Shown: positions 1-10,455, counted from the first letter of the stretch. The stretch is DNA of 64,000 nucleotides from Thermoguttaceae bacterium (GCA_017939795.1 JAGBAA010000062.1:23406-87405), one strand, 5' to 3'. A program made the numbers and translations. The notes: generated by a model not told the origin, from the letters alone.

Positions 1-479
1 ATCCTCTGAAAAGAAACAAGTGAACGGTTTCTCAGCAAATCTGCCGTTTCGATGAAGATCTGTTCAAACTTGACGACCAGCGCGTCCACGTAGACCATGT
101 CTCCGGCGACGACAAACTCAGCAGGTTTCGCTGCAATGGCGCCCGTGACGGGATCAAATTCCGTGAATCGGATCTTCGTCTCAAGAATTTTTCCGGGAAC
201 CTCCGGATCTTCGGTCTGCTCAAGCACTTCGATCCGGGCGGTCCGAAAATCCCGCATCAGGTAATGATTCGCGACACTCAGCCTCTGATTCTCCTGCGTC
301 AGATCCTGATTCTCCCGGCCAAGCTCCTCATTCTCCTTCACGAGCATCTCATTCTCGCTCCGAAGTTCTCCCAATTCCTGAAAGGCAGTCCTGCTGGTCT
401 GGGAAAAGTTCTGCACCAGGAAAAGTCCGCAGCAAAGCAAAGCCAGAATGACGATACACTGGGTCAGTAAATTCTTCAT
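1..479 (-). CDS. Membrane-anchored coiled-coil protein, 3' end cut by window edge
   Basis: The frame opens at the ATG whose first base is 479 and stays open for 159 codons to the window edge, so the C-terminus is missing. Residues about 5-23 form one hydrophobic helix (LLTQCIVILALLCCGLFLV), fitting a signal anchor. Residues about 35-70 are a short coiled coil rich in E, N, Q and L with repeated ENEEL/ENQDL/ENQRL heptad-like units. After it comes a mixed beta-type region of unknown fold. I recognise no family. The overall plan (one membrane segment, coiled coil, small soluble domain) resembles envelope scaffold proteins, but that is only a resemblance. It is transcribed away from the large locus starting at 899. 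Confidence 0.7.
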   Translation of the reverse strand, partial: MKNLLTQCIVILALLCCGLFLVQNFSQTSRTAFQELGELRSENEMLVKENEELGRENQDLTQENQRLSVANHYLMRDFRTARIEVLEQTEDPEVPGKILETKIRFTEFDPVTGAIAAKPAEFVVAGDMVYVDALVVKFEQIFIETADLLRNRSLVSFQR

Positions 480-898
480 AAAAAAATCCCGCAAAAAAAT
501 CCTCTTTGACCTCTATGTCCTTTGGAATTTTCGTCATCCCGCCCCCCTTTTCTTTACAGAATTGGGCCAAACCTCTCCGCCTCTCATTTCCGCAAAGCGC
601 AAAGTCTCCGTAATGCGCAAAAATTACAAAAAAAATGCAGCTCGGAAGCCCATTAGCTCCCTTTTGGAAATAAAAGCCAGCGTTTTGTTCACAAAAAAAG
701 AAAAAATTTCAAAAAAATCACAAAATTAGGGGGGGGAGTTCTTGATTTTTCAGACCTTTTGGAGTATGCTTTAAATATTCATCGGCAGAATTCCCGGAAT
801 TTGCCCCGAATCTGCCGCAGCTCGTCGCGATGCATCGTGTTCCGGACGGCGTCGTTTCCCTACAGTATTTTCGTTTTTGAATACGGATTACCCCAATT
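480..898. other. Intergenic region between divergent genes
   Basis: This 419-base AT-rich spacer separates the minus-strand coiled-coil gene from the giant plus-strand gene. It contains homopurine/A-rich runs and a run of eight G at 729-736, and one good sigma70-type promoter pointing right (742-770). I see no convincing ORF: those present have no ribosome site or protein-like composition. Confidence 0.6.
742..770 (+). promoter_or_regulatory. Candidate sigma70 promoter for the 899-20392 gene cluster
   Basis: TTGATT (742-747) and TATGCT (765-770) are separated by 17 bases. Transcription would start near 777 and leave a leader of about 120 bases before the ATG at 899. It is the only well-spaced promoter-like pair I see in front of the cluster. 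Confidence 0.4.
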
Positions 899-3800
899 AT
901 GGCCAAGGCATTTTTGCGCATTGATCTTTCTGAGAATGGAAAGTTTTTTCACCCGGTGGCGCTGGAACCGGGATGCCCGCTCATCGACCCGACGAACGCC
1001 AATGACCGAATCCTTTTCCGCTGGTTCCGCGGCATGACTCCGGAACCGGAATGGGCAGACGAAAACTGCGAGATCATTCAATACTATCTGCGAAACGATC
1101 AGGGAGCGCGTCTTGAGGATATTGAAGAGGTCCAGCCGGTCACGAATCAGGATCTGAAGGAACTGCTGGCGAGCGAGATCGAGCGTCTTCAGCTCCGTTT
1201 TGACGCGATCCGCCCGGTCTCCACGACCGAGAAGATCCTCTACCAGCGTCTGAGTGAGGAATTTCGCGACCTGATCGAAAACACGAAACGCCCAGACCGC
1301 ACATACTATTTCTTCAAGTACCAGGACGGCGGAGGTTTCTGGCGGCTGATCTGGATCCCCGGCTACACGCCGAAGTCTCAGGAAGGCGGAACGCCGATGA
1401 TCTGCGACGACGAAGAATGCAGTCAGCTCTACCTTCGGCTTCCCAAAGCCAAGGCAGCCTGCCCGATCTGCGCGCACGTGCCGACAGCCAAACGCAAGGC
1501 GATCGAAGCTGCGCGGCGTAAAAGAAATTTCTATTCGGCACTCATCTTGCTCCTTCTGCTCGTCGGCTGGGTAACGTGGAACCAGTTTACGCTTTTGGTG
1601 AAGCCTGGAGTCTGCGAAACACCGGTCGGCACGCAGGTCGATTTTCGCATCATGACGCCCGGGCTGGACGGTTTTGGACTCCTGCTCTCAAAGGACGTAA
1701 CGCAATCTGTTCTTCGTGCCTCGGAAGATCCGGCGGTCGCTGCGTTTCTGGAAAACGGAACGCAGAAACTTCTTGCCGTTACGCCGGGAGAGACGAACGT
1801 CAAATTCCAGACGGGACTCCGGCGAAAAACACTGAAATTCAAGGTCATCCCGCCGACAGCAGCCCATTCGGTCTGGATCGAATCTTCACGTGAAAATCTG
1901 GCGGTCGGAACGACGGCTCAGGTCCGGCTTTTGGGTAAATTCTCGGAAGACGGAACGGTCGCTGACCTGACGCAGGCCGCTGTATGGGAGATCCCGGCCA
2001 ATTCGCCGATTTATTTCAACGATGGATTCATTGAAGCCAAATCGACGGGCAAAGCCCAGCTCAAAGCGGCCTACATAGCTCCGGGAGATACGCAGAAAAA
2101 GGAAGCGGTCCTGGAACTGACGGTCACGAAAGAGCCGGTCTTTACGGAGATCGCCATTGAACTGCCGAATGAAGGGATCCTGGATCCTGCAGCCCGCGTA
2201 AACTACCGAGTGTTCGGAAAAACGGCAGAAAAAGCGGAATTTGACCTGACGGGGTCTTCCAAACTGACCTGGAACGTCACTCCGGCCAACGTCCTTACCT
2301 ACCGCGGCGCACAGCTTGAAACCAATGCACCGGGAGCGGGAAATCTTGCGGTCTCCTACGTTCAGAACGGAAAAAAACTTGACGCAAGCGCAGCTTTTAC
2401 TGTCGGCACGAATGAAAAACTCGCCGGCTTCCAAGTCTTCCCGGCTGCCGCAGAGATGGCCGTCGACCAGAAACTTCCGGTCTCGATCCTTTGCGCAGAT
2501 CTCTCGACGGTCCGTGCAGTCTCGAGTAATCCCGAGATCGTGGAAGTCGATCAGAACATGAACCTCATTGCTCGCGATGCCGGGGAGGCTCAGGTCACGT
2601 TCACCGACGGTTCTTCCGAAATCGTCATGCCGGTCAAAACGGCAGCGGCGAAAGCGGATGCGCTTCATGTTCTTCCTCCGCGGGTCAATGTTCCGCAGGA
2701 TCATGCGTCGAATATTCTTTTCCTCGCGGAAACAGGTTCCCAATTCCACCTTCTGGCGAACGATGCCGCAGACCTGATCGCGGAACCGGACGAAGCATTT
2801 GCGAAAGTCGATCCGATCCGCAAATCGATCTTTGGACGAAGCGGAACGACGACTCCGGAACTGGCGGTCTACGGATACCAGAACCAGCAGGCTGATGTGG
2901 AAGTCGCGGTCCACGTTCCGCCGCTTAAATTCGAGATCCGTCCAGAGAAAGAGCTGAAGCTCCCGCTGGGACTCTGCCAGACCTTCACGGGAATCGCCCA
3001 ATACGGTGACGGCGTGACGGCATTCGTGGACAATTCGCGCATTGCGTGGAGCATTTCTCCCGATCCGGAAGGAGCTGCCCAAGCACCCAAAACGGAAGAT
3101 GCCGCGAAGAACGCTGATGGTGCTTCCGATGAAGCCTCTGAAGAAAACGCAGACGGCGAAAATGCGGAAGAAGCGTCCGACGCAGAAGAAAATACCGAAA
3201 ACAACGCAGCGGACGGAGCGAAAGATACCTCACAGACCGTCGGTACTCCTGGACTCAAATTCGAAAACGGCCGTGCGATGGCCTACGCAGAAGGCGCGGG
3301 ACCATACCAGGTCCGCGGGACCTACTGTGCACAGGAATCCGCTCCCGTGACCATCACGACGGTGGAAGCTGCCGATGTGGAACTCGCGATCACGGTGGAT
3401 CGTCCGCTCAGGATCGAAGGTGAAGCCGGTAAGGCGTTCCTCACGGGACGAACGGCAGACGGCGACGTGGAACTTGTGCCGGGATTGGCAAAATTCACCT
3501 CCACCGCCAGCGATAAAGTCGCGGTCATTGATGAAAAAGACGGAGTCTTCAAGGCAGTCCTCCAGGGAAGTGCCCGACTGAATGCAGAGCATCCGGCATC
3601 GAAAAAAGCCGCGTCTCTCGATCTTCAGGTCGTGCACCCGCGCCATCTCGAAATGTACTGGGCACCGGATGCTCTGGATCTCGCAGTGGGAGAAGTCGCG
3701 CCGTTCCAGCTCCGTCTGAAAGTGCGCGATCCGAAACTTCTCCGTGCCGCCATGGCAGACGCAGAGAAAAAAGCGGATACAGTCCAGAACGCAGGCCGCA

Positions 3801-6800
3801 CGGAAGATGCTGCCCCGGCTGACGAAAATGCGGAAGGACAAAACACCGCAGACGCTGACGGGAAAATTGCAGAAGAGGCAGAAGATGCCGACGCAGAAGA
3901 GGATCCGGAACCAGCGTCAGCCATCGCAATCGATCTGAAAGATTCGATTTGGGACGTCCCCATGACGTCTCCAGGAGTCTACTGCTCGATCGAGCAGCCG
4001 GATGCGGTCGCTTGGCACACGGCCACCCTGACCGGTCTCCGTCCTGCGGAACCGTTCCGGATCACGGCCAGTTACCTTCCGTACCTGAAAAATCCGGCAG
4101 TCGCCGTCATTTCGGTCGGTCAGAAAGAAGTGGAAGCACTCCGGGTGACGCCGTCTGAAGTGACGCTGGCACCGGGTCAGTCTCTCTCTCTGATGGTCGA
4201 AGCTAAAATTGCGGGAACGGACGGTTTCCGTGAAGTTGCTCCGGAGGCAGTCCGCTGGTCGATCCCGCGCAATGTACTCTGGACGGAAGCAGAAAACGGC
4301 ATCCGGCCGTTCGCAGCAGCTCCGGATGACGGAACGAACGCATTCACGTTGACGGCCAGCTTCGGCAAAAAGACGGCAGCGTGTCAGGTCACGGTCGCCG
4401 AGCCGAAACTCGATCCGAATGACCGCTCCGTAAAACTCATTCTTAAACGTCAGCCGGCCGGCGAATTTCTCCCGGTGGGCCAGTCCCAGAGCTACGAGAT
4501 CTGGATGGAAAAAGGCAGCGTTCGCGAACCTGCGCCGAATGTCTTCTGGACGCCGGATTTCTCAGGCAGATCCGTCCATTGGGACGCTCCGGTCCTGACC
4601 GCGCTGGAAGCTGGAGGTCCGGTCTTCCTGACAGCTCAGGTCGGTGAACGGCTCGTGACGTTCTGGACGCAGCCGATCGATACTTCGGTCCAGGGAGAAA
4701 GAGCGCCTCTGCGTGAGGGTCAGCCGGAAACGCTGCGCATTTTCAGCGATGATGGTGAAGAAGTCACTGTCCCGGTCGGTGCCGTGTACACGAATTACTA
4801 TGTGGAAGCTGAGTATCCGGACGGTTTCGTTCAGATCGTGACGAAAGACGCGACGCTGCACGCGGTCGCAGGCGATCCCCAGAGCGTGACTCCGGCAAAC
4901 GGTGAGCTGGTCGCCGTAAAGAAAGGTTCCGTCACCTACGTCGCGGAATATGCCGGCGCAGAAACGGAAACGAAGCTGACGCTGAACGTAACGGAAGACG
5001 TCGACATTGATGAACTGCGTCTTGAGCCGGACAAGAGCATCCGCATGATGCCGGGTGAAACGGTCCAGTTCAAGCTCCATGGTTTCAAGGAAGGGAAGTC
5101 CGTTGGTCTTCTGACGGGGATGGGGAACATTGCGTGGAATTCTTCGGATCCCGCGATCGCCTCTCCGCAGGGCCCGGTCACGACTGCCAATGCACTCGGC
5201 AAAGCGGACATCACGGCGACCCTTAATGGTGTGGTGAGTGCGCCGGCTGGAGTGGAAGTCGTCGCGACGATCGACGAAAAACTTGGTCCGACGGACAACG
5301 TGATCAAAATGATGGTCGGTGAAAGCCGGCTGGTCGGAAAAGACTTTGCGCTGATCCGAGGAAACGTGGACTTCAGCATGCAGTGCACCGTGACTCCGCT
5401 GGTTCCGGACATCTGCGCGTACGATCCGTCACGTCATGCGCTGGTCGGCAAGACGCCGGGAGCCACGGACGTCATCTTTACCATGGGCGATAAAAAAGCC
5501 GTCATGCGCGCAGTCGTGGGCGGTGTGGATGCGGAAACGGTCCAGAAACTGCGTGAAAGCGGGAAAGTCCTCGTGGAACCGGCGGTCGTGACGCTGTCTG
5601 CCGGACAGATGATCGCACCGAGCGTTTACGCAGTGACCGACGATGGGATCCGTCTGGAACGCACCAACGGCGCGATCTTCCGCAGTACGGATCCGGAAAT
5701 CGTGGAAGTCCGCGGTCTCTGGCTCTGTGCGAAGAAACCGGGGACGGTCGCGATCTCGGCACAGATCCCGGATGTTCCGGGACGGGCTTCGGAAGCTGCT
5801 TCCGTCACGGTCGATGCCAATCCGATCTCCGAGCTGGTCGTGGAACCCGGCATGATCCAGATGTCCACCGGCGACAAATCGAACCTCTTCATTCAGGGAC
5901 GCAGCGCAAGCGGACTTCGCAGAATGTTTGAGCAGCCGGCACTGAAGGTCACGTCCGACGGACCGGCAGCCGCAATGAACGGCATCACGCTGGTCGAAGC
6001 CCGTTCGGCAGGTAAAGCAAACATTAACGTGGACTGGAACGGCGGTCAGCTCAAGAAGCAGATCCCTGTTCAGGTCGACGACAATCCGTACTCTGATCTG
6101 GTGATCGATCCGCTCACGGCGACAGTCGCGGTGGGAGAAGGCCGTGCGTATCAGGTCACGGCAAAACGCGGCGGGCGTCTCTACGTCATCCAGCCAGACA
6201 CGGGACTGGAGCTGACGACAAAAGACCCCAATATCGCAGTCGTACAGAACGGTCTGGTTTTCGGACGGTCTGTGGGGCGCACGTCGGTCATCGCGCGCTT
6301 TGCGGGTCTCGTTTCAGAAGGCATTCTGGAGGTCGTTGAACCCGGCACGATCCCGGCGAGCGTGGAAGCAGCGTACATCGATCCGGATGCTGCCGTCGTT
6401 TACCGTCCTGCCGACACGATCCTGGACGGCGGCGTGGTCGGCGTCACGAGTACGGACATTTTCGGTGAAGATGCCGTTCTGCCATACGTGACGGAGCCTG
6501 GCGTCGTAAACGGCACGGTCGTGGGCCTGCGTTTCATGGATTCGGCACTCCGTCTCTCAAAAACAGGTTCTGCAGTCGCGGTCGAGGTCTTTGAAGAACT
6601 CGCCGACGGCCGTCTCGGACGCAATGTTTCGGCTGATCCGGAACTCAAGCTGGACTTCAACCGTTCCACGACGACGGCAGAACTCAGCCGAGGCGCAGAC
6701 GGCAGATACGTCGTGCGTCCTCTGGGCGAGAAACGCGGTACGGTCCTGGTGAACGCAACACTTGGCCCGCTGACCTCTGCGGTCCCGCTGGCGATCAACA

Positions 6801-7684
6801 TTGGCGACGTTTCCGCAGACGGTGCGTCTCTGGACGTCTTCCCCGGTCTCCTTTACCTAGTAGCGGGAGGTTCCGGAACACTGGATGCCGCGCAGGTGAA
6901 CCCCGGAAACGGCACCATGCCGTTTGACGTCGCCTACGAGATCGTGCCTCCGGCAGATAATTCGATCGTTTCGGTCGGTACAGACGGACAGATCCGCGCG
7001 AATGCTCCGGGAAACGTAACGCTCGTAGTCAAGGCAGTCGATCCGGCAGGTACATTCAGCGGTCTGACGGCGACACTTCCGGTCACGGTATCTCCGCGTC
7101 TGAACCTGAAGATCACGCCGCAGACGCTCACGATCCGTGATGGCGAAACGACGCCGGCATTCGTCGTCTCTTCGATCGAGAATGGCGCAGAACGTCCGGT
7201 CGCCGCCGACATCGATTCGACGGACTCCTCGGTCCTCGCCTCGATGGGGAACGGCATTTTCCAGGCGGTCGGCCCGGGTAAGACGCAGGTTTGGGGGTCC
7301 TACATGGGGAACGAACTCTACGCGGACGTAACGGTCATCGGAGAACGCTACCTCAAGGTCGAAAGCGAACTCGGGAGCGACGATTCCGTGACGGGTGAAT
7401 TTTCCATCCGATTCAGCGTCCTGGCAAGCAAAGACGAAGGCGCACTGGAGTACCGAGTCTACCAGGAAGGTCAGGCCCCGTCCGATGTCTGGATGCCGGC
7501 ATCTCCGGCTCCGGATGGTCAGGTCATTTCGATCGAGAGTCCGAAGATCGACGGACGTTTCGGAAACGACCACGTTTACCGCCTGATCATCGAATCCAGA
7601 ACAAGGGGGCAGCAGAACATTCAGCAGTACCCGTGCAGTTTCCGTCTCTTCCATCAGGGACGCCAGCTGCAGAACGTCAACTGA
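899..7684 (+). CDS. Giant zinc-ribbon, single-TM, Ig-like (Big_2-type) repeat protein
   Basis: The protein has 2261 residues. Residues 1-165 are a soluble domain I do not recognise. Residues 169-191 carry a zinc-ribbon-like knuckle (C169-x4-C174 and C188-x2-C191). After a basic stretch (RKAIEAARRKR), residues 211-228 form one membrane helix. The remaining 2000 or so residues are tandem beta-rich repeats of bacterial Ig-like type, with recurring patterns such as 'V.L..G....L', 'W.S.DP.IA', 'G.A.ITA'. This predicts a cytoplasmic N-terminus and a very long extracytoplasmic rod. Two acidic Ala/Glu/Asp/Asn-rich low-complexity inserts lie at about 730-777 and 953-1008. It is the first gene of eight in one direction; its N-terminal zinc ribbon is mirrored in the propeller protein at 15417. 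Function is unknown; a surface or envelope scaffold is the likeliest role. Confidence 0.85.
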   Translation: MAKAFLRIDLSENGKFFHPVALEPGCPLIDPTNANDRILFRWFRGMTPEPEWADENCEIIQYYLRNDQGARLEDIEEVQPVTNQDLKELLASEIERLQLRFDAIRPVSTTEKILYQRLSEEFRDLIENTKRPDRTYYFFKYQDGGGFWRLIWIPGYTPKSQEGGTPMICDDEECSQLYLRLPKAKAACPICAHVPTAKRKAIEAARRKRNFYSALILLLLLVGWVTWNQFTLLVKPGVCETPVGTQVDFRIMTPGLDGFGLLLSKDVTQSVLRASEDPAVAAFLENGTQKLLAVTPGETNVKFQTGLRRKTLKFKVIPPTAAHSVWIESSRENLAVGTTAQVRLLGKFSEDGTVADLTQAAVWEIPANSPIYFNDGFIEAKSTGKAQLKAAYIAPGDTQKKEAVLELTVTKEPVFTEIAIELPNEGILDPAARVNYRVFGKTAEKAEFDLTGSSKLTWNVTPANVLTYRGAQLETNAPGAGNLAVSYVQNGKKLDASAAFTVGTNEKLAGFQVFPAAAEMAVDQKLPVSILCADLSTVRAVSSNPEIVEVDQNMNLIARDAGEAQVTFTDGSSEIVMPVKTAAAKADALHVLPPRVNVPQDHASNILFLAETGSQFHLLANDAADLIAEPDEAFAKVDPIRKSIFGRSGTTTPELAVYGYQNQQADVEVAVHVPPLKFEIRPEKELKLPLGLCQTFTGIAQYGDGVTAFVDNSRIAWSISPDPEGAAQAPKTEDAAKNADGASDEASEENADGENAEEASDAEENTENNAADGAKDTSQTVGTPGLKFENGRAMAYAEGAGPYQVRGTYCAQESAPVTITTVEAADVELAITVDRPLRIEGEAGKAFLTGRTADGDVELVPGLAKFTSTASDKVAVIDEKDGVFKAVLQGSARLNAEHPASKKAASLDLQVVHPRHLEMYWAPDALDLAVGEVAPFQLRLKVRDPKLLRAAMADAEKKADTVQNAGRTEDAAPADENAEGQNTADADGKIAEEAEDADAEEDPEPASAIAIDLKDSIWDVPMTSPGVYCSIEQPDAVAWHTATLTGLRPAEPFRITASYLPYLKNPAVAVISVGQKEVEALRVTPSEVTLAPGQSLSLMVEAKIAGTDGFREVAPEAVRWSIPRNVLWTEAENGIRPFAAAPDDGTNAFTLTASFGKKTAACQVTVAEPKLDPNDRSVKLILKRQPAGEFLPVGQSQSYEIWMEKGSVREPAPNVFWTPDFSGRSVHWDAPVLTALEAGGPVFLTAQVGERLVTFWTQPIDTSVQGERAPLREGQPETLRIFSDDGEEVTVPVGAVYTNYYVEAEYPDGFVQIVTKDATLHAVAGDPQSVTPANGELVAVKKGSVTYVAEYAGAETETKLTLNVTEDVDIDELRLEPDKSIRMMPGETVQFKLHGFKEGKSVGLLTGMGNIAWNSSDPAIASPQGPVTTANALGKADITATLNGVVSAPAGVEVVATIDEKLGPTDNVIKMMVGESRLVGKDFALIRGNVDFSMQCTVTPLVPDICAYDPSRHALVGKTPGATDVIFTMGDKKAVMRAVVGGVDAETVQKLRESGKVLVEPAVVTLSAGQMIAPSVYAVTDDGIRLERTNGAIFRSTDPEIVEVRGLWLCAKKPGTVAISAQIPDVPGRASEAASVTVDANPISELVVEPGMIQMSTGDKSNLFIQGRSASGLRRMFEQPALKVTSDGPAAAMNGITLVEARSAGKANINVDWNGGQLKKQIPVQVDDNPYSDLVIDPLTATVAVGEGRAYQVTAKRGGRLYVIQPDTGLELTTKDPNIAVVQNGLVFGRSVGRTSVIARFAGLVSEGILEVVEPGTIPASVEAAYIDPDAAVVYRPADTILDGGVVGVTSTDIFGEDAVLPYVTEPGVVNGTVVGLRFMDSALRLSKTGSAVAVEVFEELADGRLGRNVSADPELKLDFNRSTTTAELSRGADGRYVVRPLGEKRGTVLVNATLGPLTSAVPLAINIGDVSADGASLDVFPGLLYLVAGGSGTLDAAQVNPGNGTMPFDVAYEIVPPADNSIVSVGTDGQIRANAPGNVTLVVKAVDPAGTFSGLTATLPVTVSPRLNLKITPQTLTIRDGETTPAFVVSSIENGAERPVAADIDSTDSSVLASMGNGIFQAVGPGKTQVWGSYMGNELYADVTVIGERYLKVESELGSDDSVTGEFSIRFSVLASKDEGALEYRVYQEGQAPSDVWMPASPAPDGQVISIESPKIDGRFGNDHVYRLIIESRTRGQQNIQQYPCSFRLFHQGRQLQNVN

Positions 7685-7717
7685 CGCATCAGGTTTCGGT
7701 CCGGTCACCCCGACATT

Positions 7718-7744
7718 GCCGGCATCCGTTCGCGGGATGCTGGC
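7718..7744 (+). other. Intergenic hairpin, possible attenuator or RNA-processing site
   Basis: GCCGGCATCC (7718-7727) pairs with GGATGCTGGC (7735-7744) over 10 bases with one wobble and a 7-base loop. No T tract follows, so it is not a classical terminator. It lies in the 150-base gap after the giant gene. Confidence 0.45.
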
Positions 7745-7834
7745 AGAGTTCGGAAAACAGGCCGGCTGAAACATCATACCGTATTTGATTTTCCACTTTT
7801 CAACCTTTTTCAACCAAGCACAAACGAGAGATTT

Positions 7835-10426
7835 ATGGGATTTCCAGATGAACGCGATCGTCAGATCATCCGCCAGGCGGATCAGGTAGAAAGATTGGCG
7901 ACAGACATTTGCGATTGGCTCGCCGAATTCAATTCAGACCGCCGGAAGGTGGATCTGCTTCCGATCCCCGAAAGCGACGAGTTTGAGATTCTCCAGCTGC
8001 GCCGACTGGCCAGCAGTCTGTACACGTCGTCGAAAGTGCCTGTAGCTGCGGCCGTTTACGGCCCGTCGCAGGTAGGAAAAAGTCTGTTCATGGGGCAGGT
8101 GCTCCGAGCGCAGAGCGAAGCATTCAGCCCGCTGGGACGCGATGAAGCGCATGGCGAACCGGCGTACTATAAAGACCTCTCGTTCAACACGGACCTGAAC
8201 CCGCAGTCCGGCTCTAACGAAGCGACGGCTCTGGTGACGCGATTCACGACGAAAGACCGAATTTCGGAAAGTGTTTCCCCGGAATATCCGGTCATGGTGA
8301 AGGCACTGACGCGCGTGGAATGGATCCGCGTTCTGGCTCGCGGTTTCCACGTGGAATGCCGCGGCCAGGATTTCCCGTGGGACGAATCGCATTTAGACAA
8401 AATGCTCGAGGACATGTCGCGGCAGTACCCCGGCACGAGCGTTGACCGACGCTGGCGCATGGACATCATCGACGCGTACTCGTACATGCGGACCGTTGAC
8501 CGCCGCGGGTACCCGACGAAGGAAGCGATCCTCAGTGCGCTTCTGAGCCGATACATGCTCTCGGAAGAAGGCTACATCAAAGCGTGCGGCGAGATTTTCT
8601 GGGGCGGCTGGAAGTCGCTGACGGATCTTTTCATCCGAATCAACAAATTCCTGGAAAAACTCGCCAATTCCCCCGAGCCGGCGATCCTCGTGCACTGGGC
8701 AGGCGTTCGTTTCCTGCTCGACTCGCAGAGATCCAAGGTCCATGAGCGCAAAAACTCGCTCTGCTTCACGCGCGTGGACTGGGCGGATTTCCATCTCCGT
8801 CAGCGCAAGGAATGGTACGTACTTGAGTACTCGCCGGGAAGCGGAAACGGCGACGAAGACCTCGAAACGATCCAGGCCGCCATGCTGGAGCTTGTCCTCC
8901 CGATCCTCCCGCACCGTCTGAATGACGACTGGCGCAAGGTCATCGAGCAGATGGACTTCCTCGACATTCCGGGGATGCGTGCCGGACGTCAGGGGGCCGA
9001 ACAGGGCAAGCGTACCGATGCGGACAAGCTGGAAGAACAGATGGAGATCGTGAAGCGCGGCAAGGTCGCGTACCTTTTCGAGCGTTTTACGGACGAGCTT
9101 CAGATCCAGACGCTGATCCTCCTTTCCCGCGGCGGAAACCTCGAAGTCACGTCGCAGATGAAGCACCACATCGACAAATGGGGCCGAGCGCGCTATGGCG
9201 AAAAGTACTGGCCGAGCAAGGTCACGGACGAACTTCCCGCACTGTTCATCGGCATGACGGGGATCGACGAAGAATTCCGCAACCGTCAGGAATACGCAGA
9301 TAAAGGACTCTATCAGCAGCGTCTCGGACAGCTGGTCGACACGCTGGGCCCGGTCATGACGGACTTCGGCGGACGCGGAAAGGCCTTCACGAACACCTAC
9401 CCGCTCCGCTACCCCGGAACGTGGGACACGGATGAGCCGCAGCGTCTGAAAGATGACCCGGAAAAATGGGTCCGCGCCGGAAAAGCATTCCTGGAATCCG
9501 AACGGGTCCAGGAATACACCGCCAACCCGGAAATGAAGTGGAAGGCAGCCATGACGGACGGCGACGGCGGACTTTCGCTCATCAGTGCCGGTATCCGCGC
9601 GGTCACGACGGCGACCGACAAGCAGAATCAGCTGGAAAAGGAAGTGAACGACGTCCTGAACCGCATTCTCCTCCTTGCCCGTGACTGGGTCGTGGACCCC
9701 GATGCGAATGTGGACCGCGAGAAACGCGTACGTGCGGCAGAAAAGGTCGTGAACTGGCTCACGGACGATCCGGAACGCGTTTACGAAAGAGTTTACGCGC
9801 TTCAGGAAACGCTTTCCGTCCCGGAAGGTGAAAGCTGGCAGCTGGCCGACTGCACGGACACAGGGAAACGTTTCGGCGACCCGATCCCGAAATCGCTGCG
9901 CGACTTCCTCCACGAGTGGGCGACGAAGCAGGTCCCGAAACGCTGGGAGCAGTACACAAAATCGAACGACCGCGGTGCGCCATGGCTCTCGGGTGACGAC
10001 CTGAACACGTTCGTGCGCTACCTGCGCGACTACCTGACCAGCTCACACTGTATCGACACCCTGCTTGGCGAACTGAATCCGGTCTGCAATCTGAAGACGC
10101 GCGACGAAGCGGCCCGACGGTATGCCCGCCGCAAGTACGTGAAGATGATCATCGACGACTACGTCATGAATCCTGGTCCGACGCAGGCTGCGATCGCTCC
10201 TCCACAGCTCGAAGCGGACGAAGAGGAACGCGAACCGCACGAAAAACCGCTGGACTACTACGCGAACTACGGACAGACGGCCACGTTCATGAAGCGTTGG
10301 TGCGAGCGTCTCCCGGAAGCACTGGCACTCGGTGCTGGCGACCACATCCAGATCCCGCCGGGAAATGCGGAACTCATTCAGATCCTGGAGCCGTTTGAAC
10401 GTATTCTGGCCCAGATGAAAGACTGA
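7835..10426 (+). CDS. srfC: SrfC-like dynamin-type P-loop protein
   Basis: The 863-residue protein has a Walker A motif GPSQVGKS at residues 76-83, inside a hydrophobic strand (VAAAVYGPSQVGKS), and a dynamin-like G3 motif, DIPG, at 377-380 preceded by MDFL. This layout, the length and the adjacent SrfB-like gene match the putative virulence factor SrfC family (Pfam Virul_Fac). Known: srfC and srfB are co-inherited, and SrfC is regarded as a P-loop GTPase-like protein of unclear biochemistry. The C-terminal half is mostly helical and ends in an acidic linker plus a short helical tail. The start ATG at 7835 is preceded by GAGAGA. There is no signal peptide or membrane helix, so it should be cytoplasmic. 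Gene order here is C then B, followed by a GrpE-like protein rather than SrfA. Confidence 0.75.
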   Translation: MGFPDERDRQIIRQADQVERLATDICDWLAEFNSDRRKVDLLPIPESDEFEILQLRRLASSLYTSSKVPVAAAVYGPSQVGKSLFMGQVLRAQSEAFSPLGRDEAHGEPAYYKDLSFNTDLNPQSGSNEATALVTRFTTKDRISESVSPEYPVMVKALTRVEWIRVLARGFHVECRGQDFPWDESHLDKMLEDMSRQYPGTSVDRRWRMDIIDAYSYMRTVDRRGYPTKEAILSALLSRYMLSEEGYIKACGEIFWGGWKSLTDLFIRINKFLEKLANSPEPAILVHWAGVRFLLDSQRSKVHERKNSLCFTRVDWADFHLRQRKEWYVLEYSPGSGNGDEDLETIQAAMLELVLPILPHRLNDDWRKVIEQMDFLDIPGMRAGRQGAEQGKRTDADKLEEQMEIVKRGKVAYLFERFTDELQIQTLILLSRGGNLEVTSQMKHHIDKWGRARYGEKYWPSKVTDELPALFIGMTGIDEEFRNRQEYADKGLYQQRLGQLVDTLGPVMTDFGGRGKAFTNTYPLRYPGTWDTDEPQRLKDDPEKWVRAGKAFLESERVQEYTANPEMKWKAAMTDGDGGLSLISAGIRAVTTATDKQNQLEKEVNDVLNRILLLARDWVVDPDANVDREKRVRAAEKVVNWLTDDPERVYERVYALQETLSVPEGESWQLADCTDTGKRFGDPIPKSLRDFLHEWATKQVPKRWEQYTKSNDRGAPWLSGDDLNTFVRYLRDYLTSSHCIDTLLGELNPVCNLKTRDEAARRYARRKYVKMIIDDYVMNPGPTQAAIAPPQLEADEEEREPHEKPLDYYANYGQTATFMKRWCERLPEALALGAGDHIQIPPGNAELIQILEPFERILAQMKD

Positions 10427-10455
10427 CCCCGATTCCTTCGGCAGTCATCCAGAAA

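Noticed and set aside
349..570. 73-codon minus-strand ORF with a G-rich tract before an internal ATG
   Set aside because: It overlaps in another frame the better-supported membrane/coiled-coil gene starting at 479, whose product shows a signal anchor and heptads.
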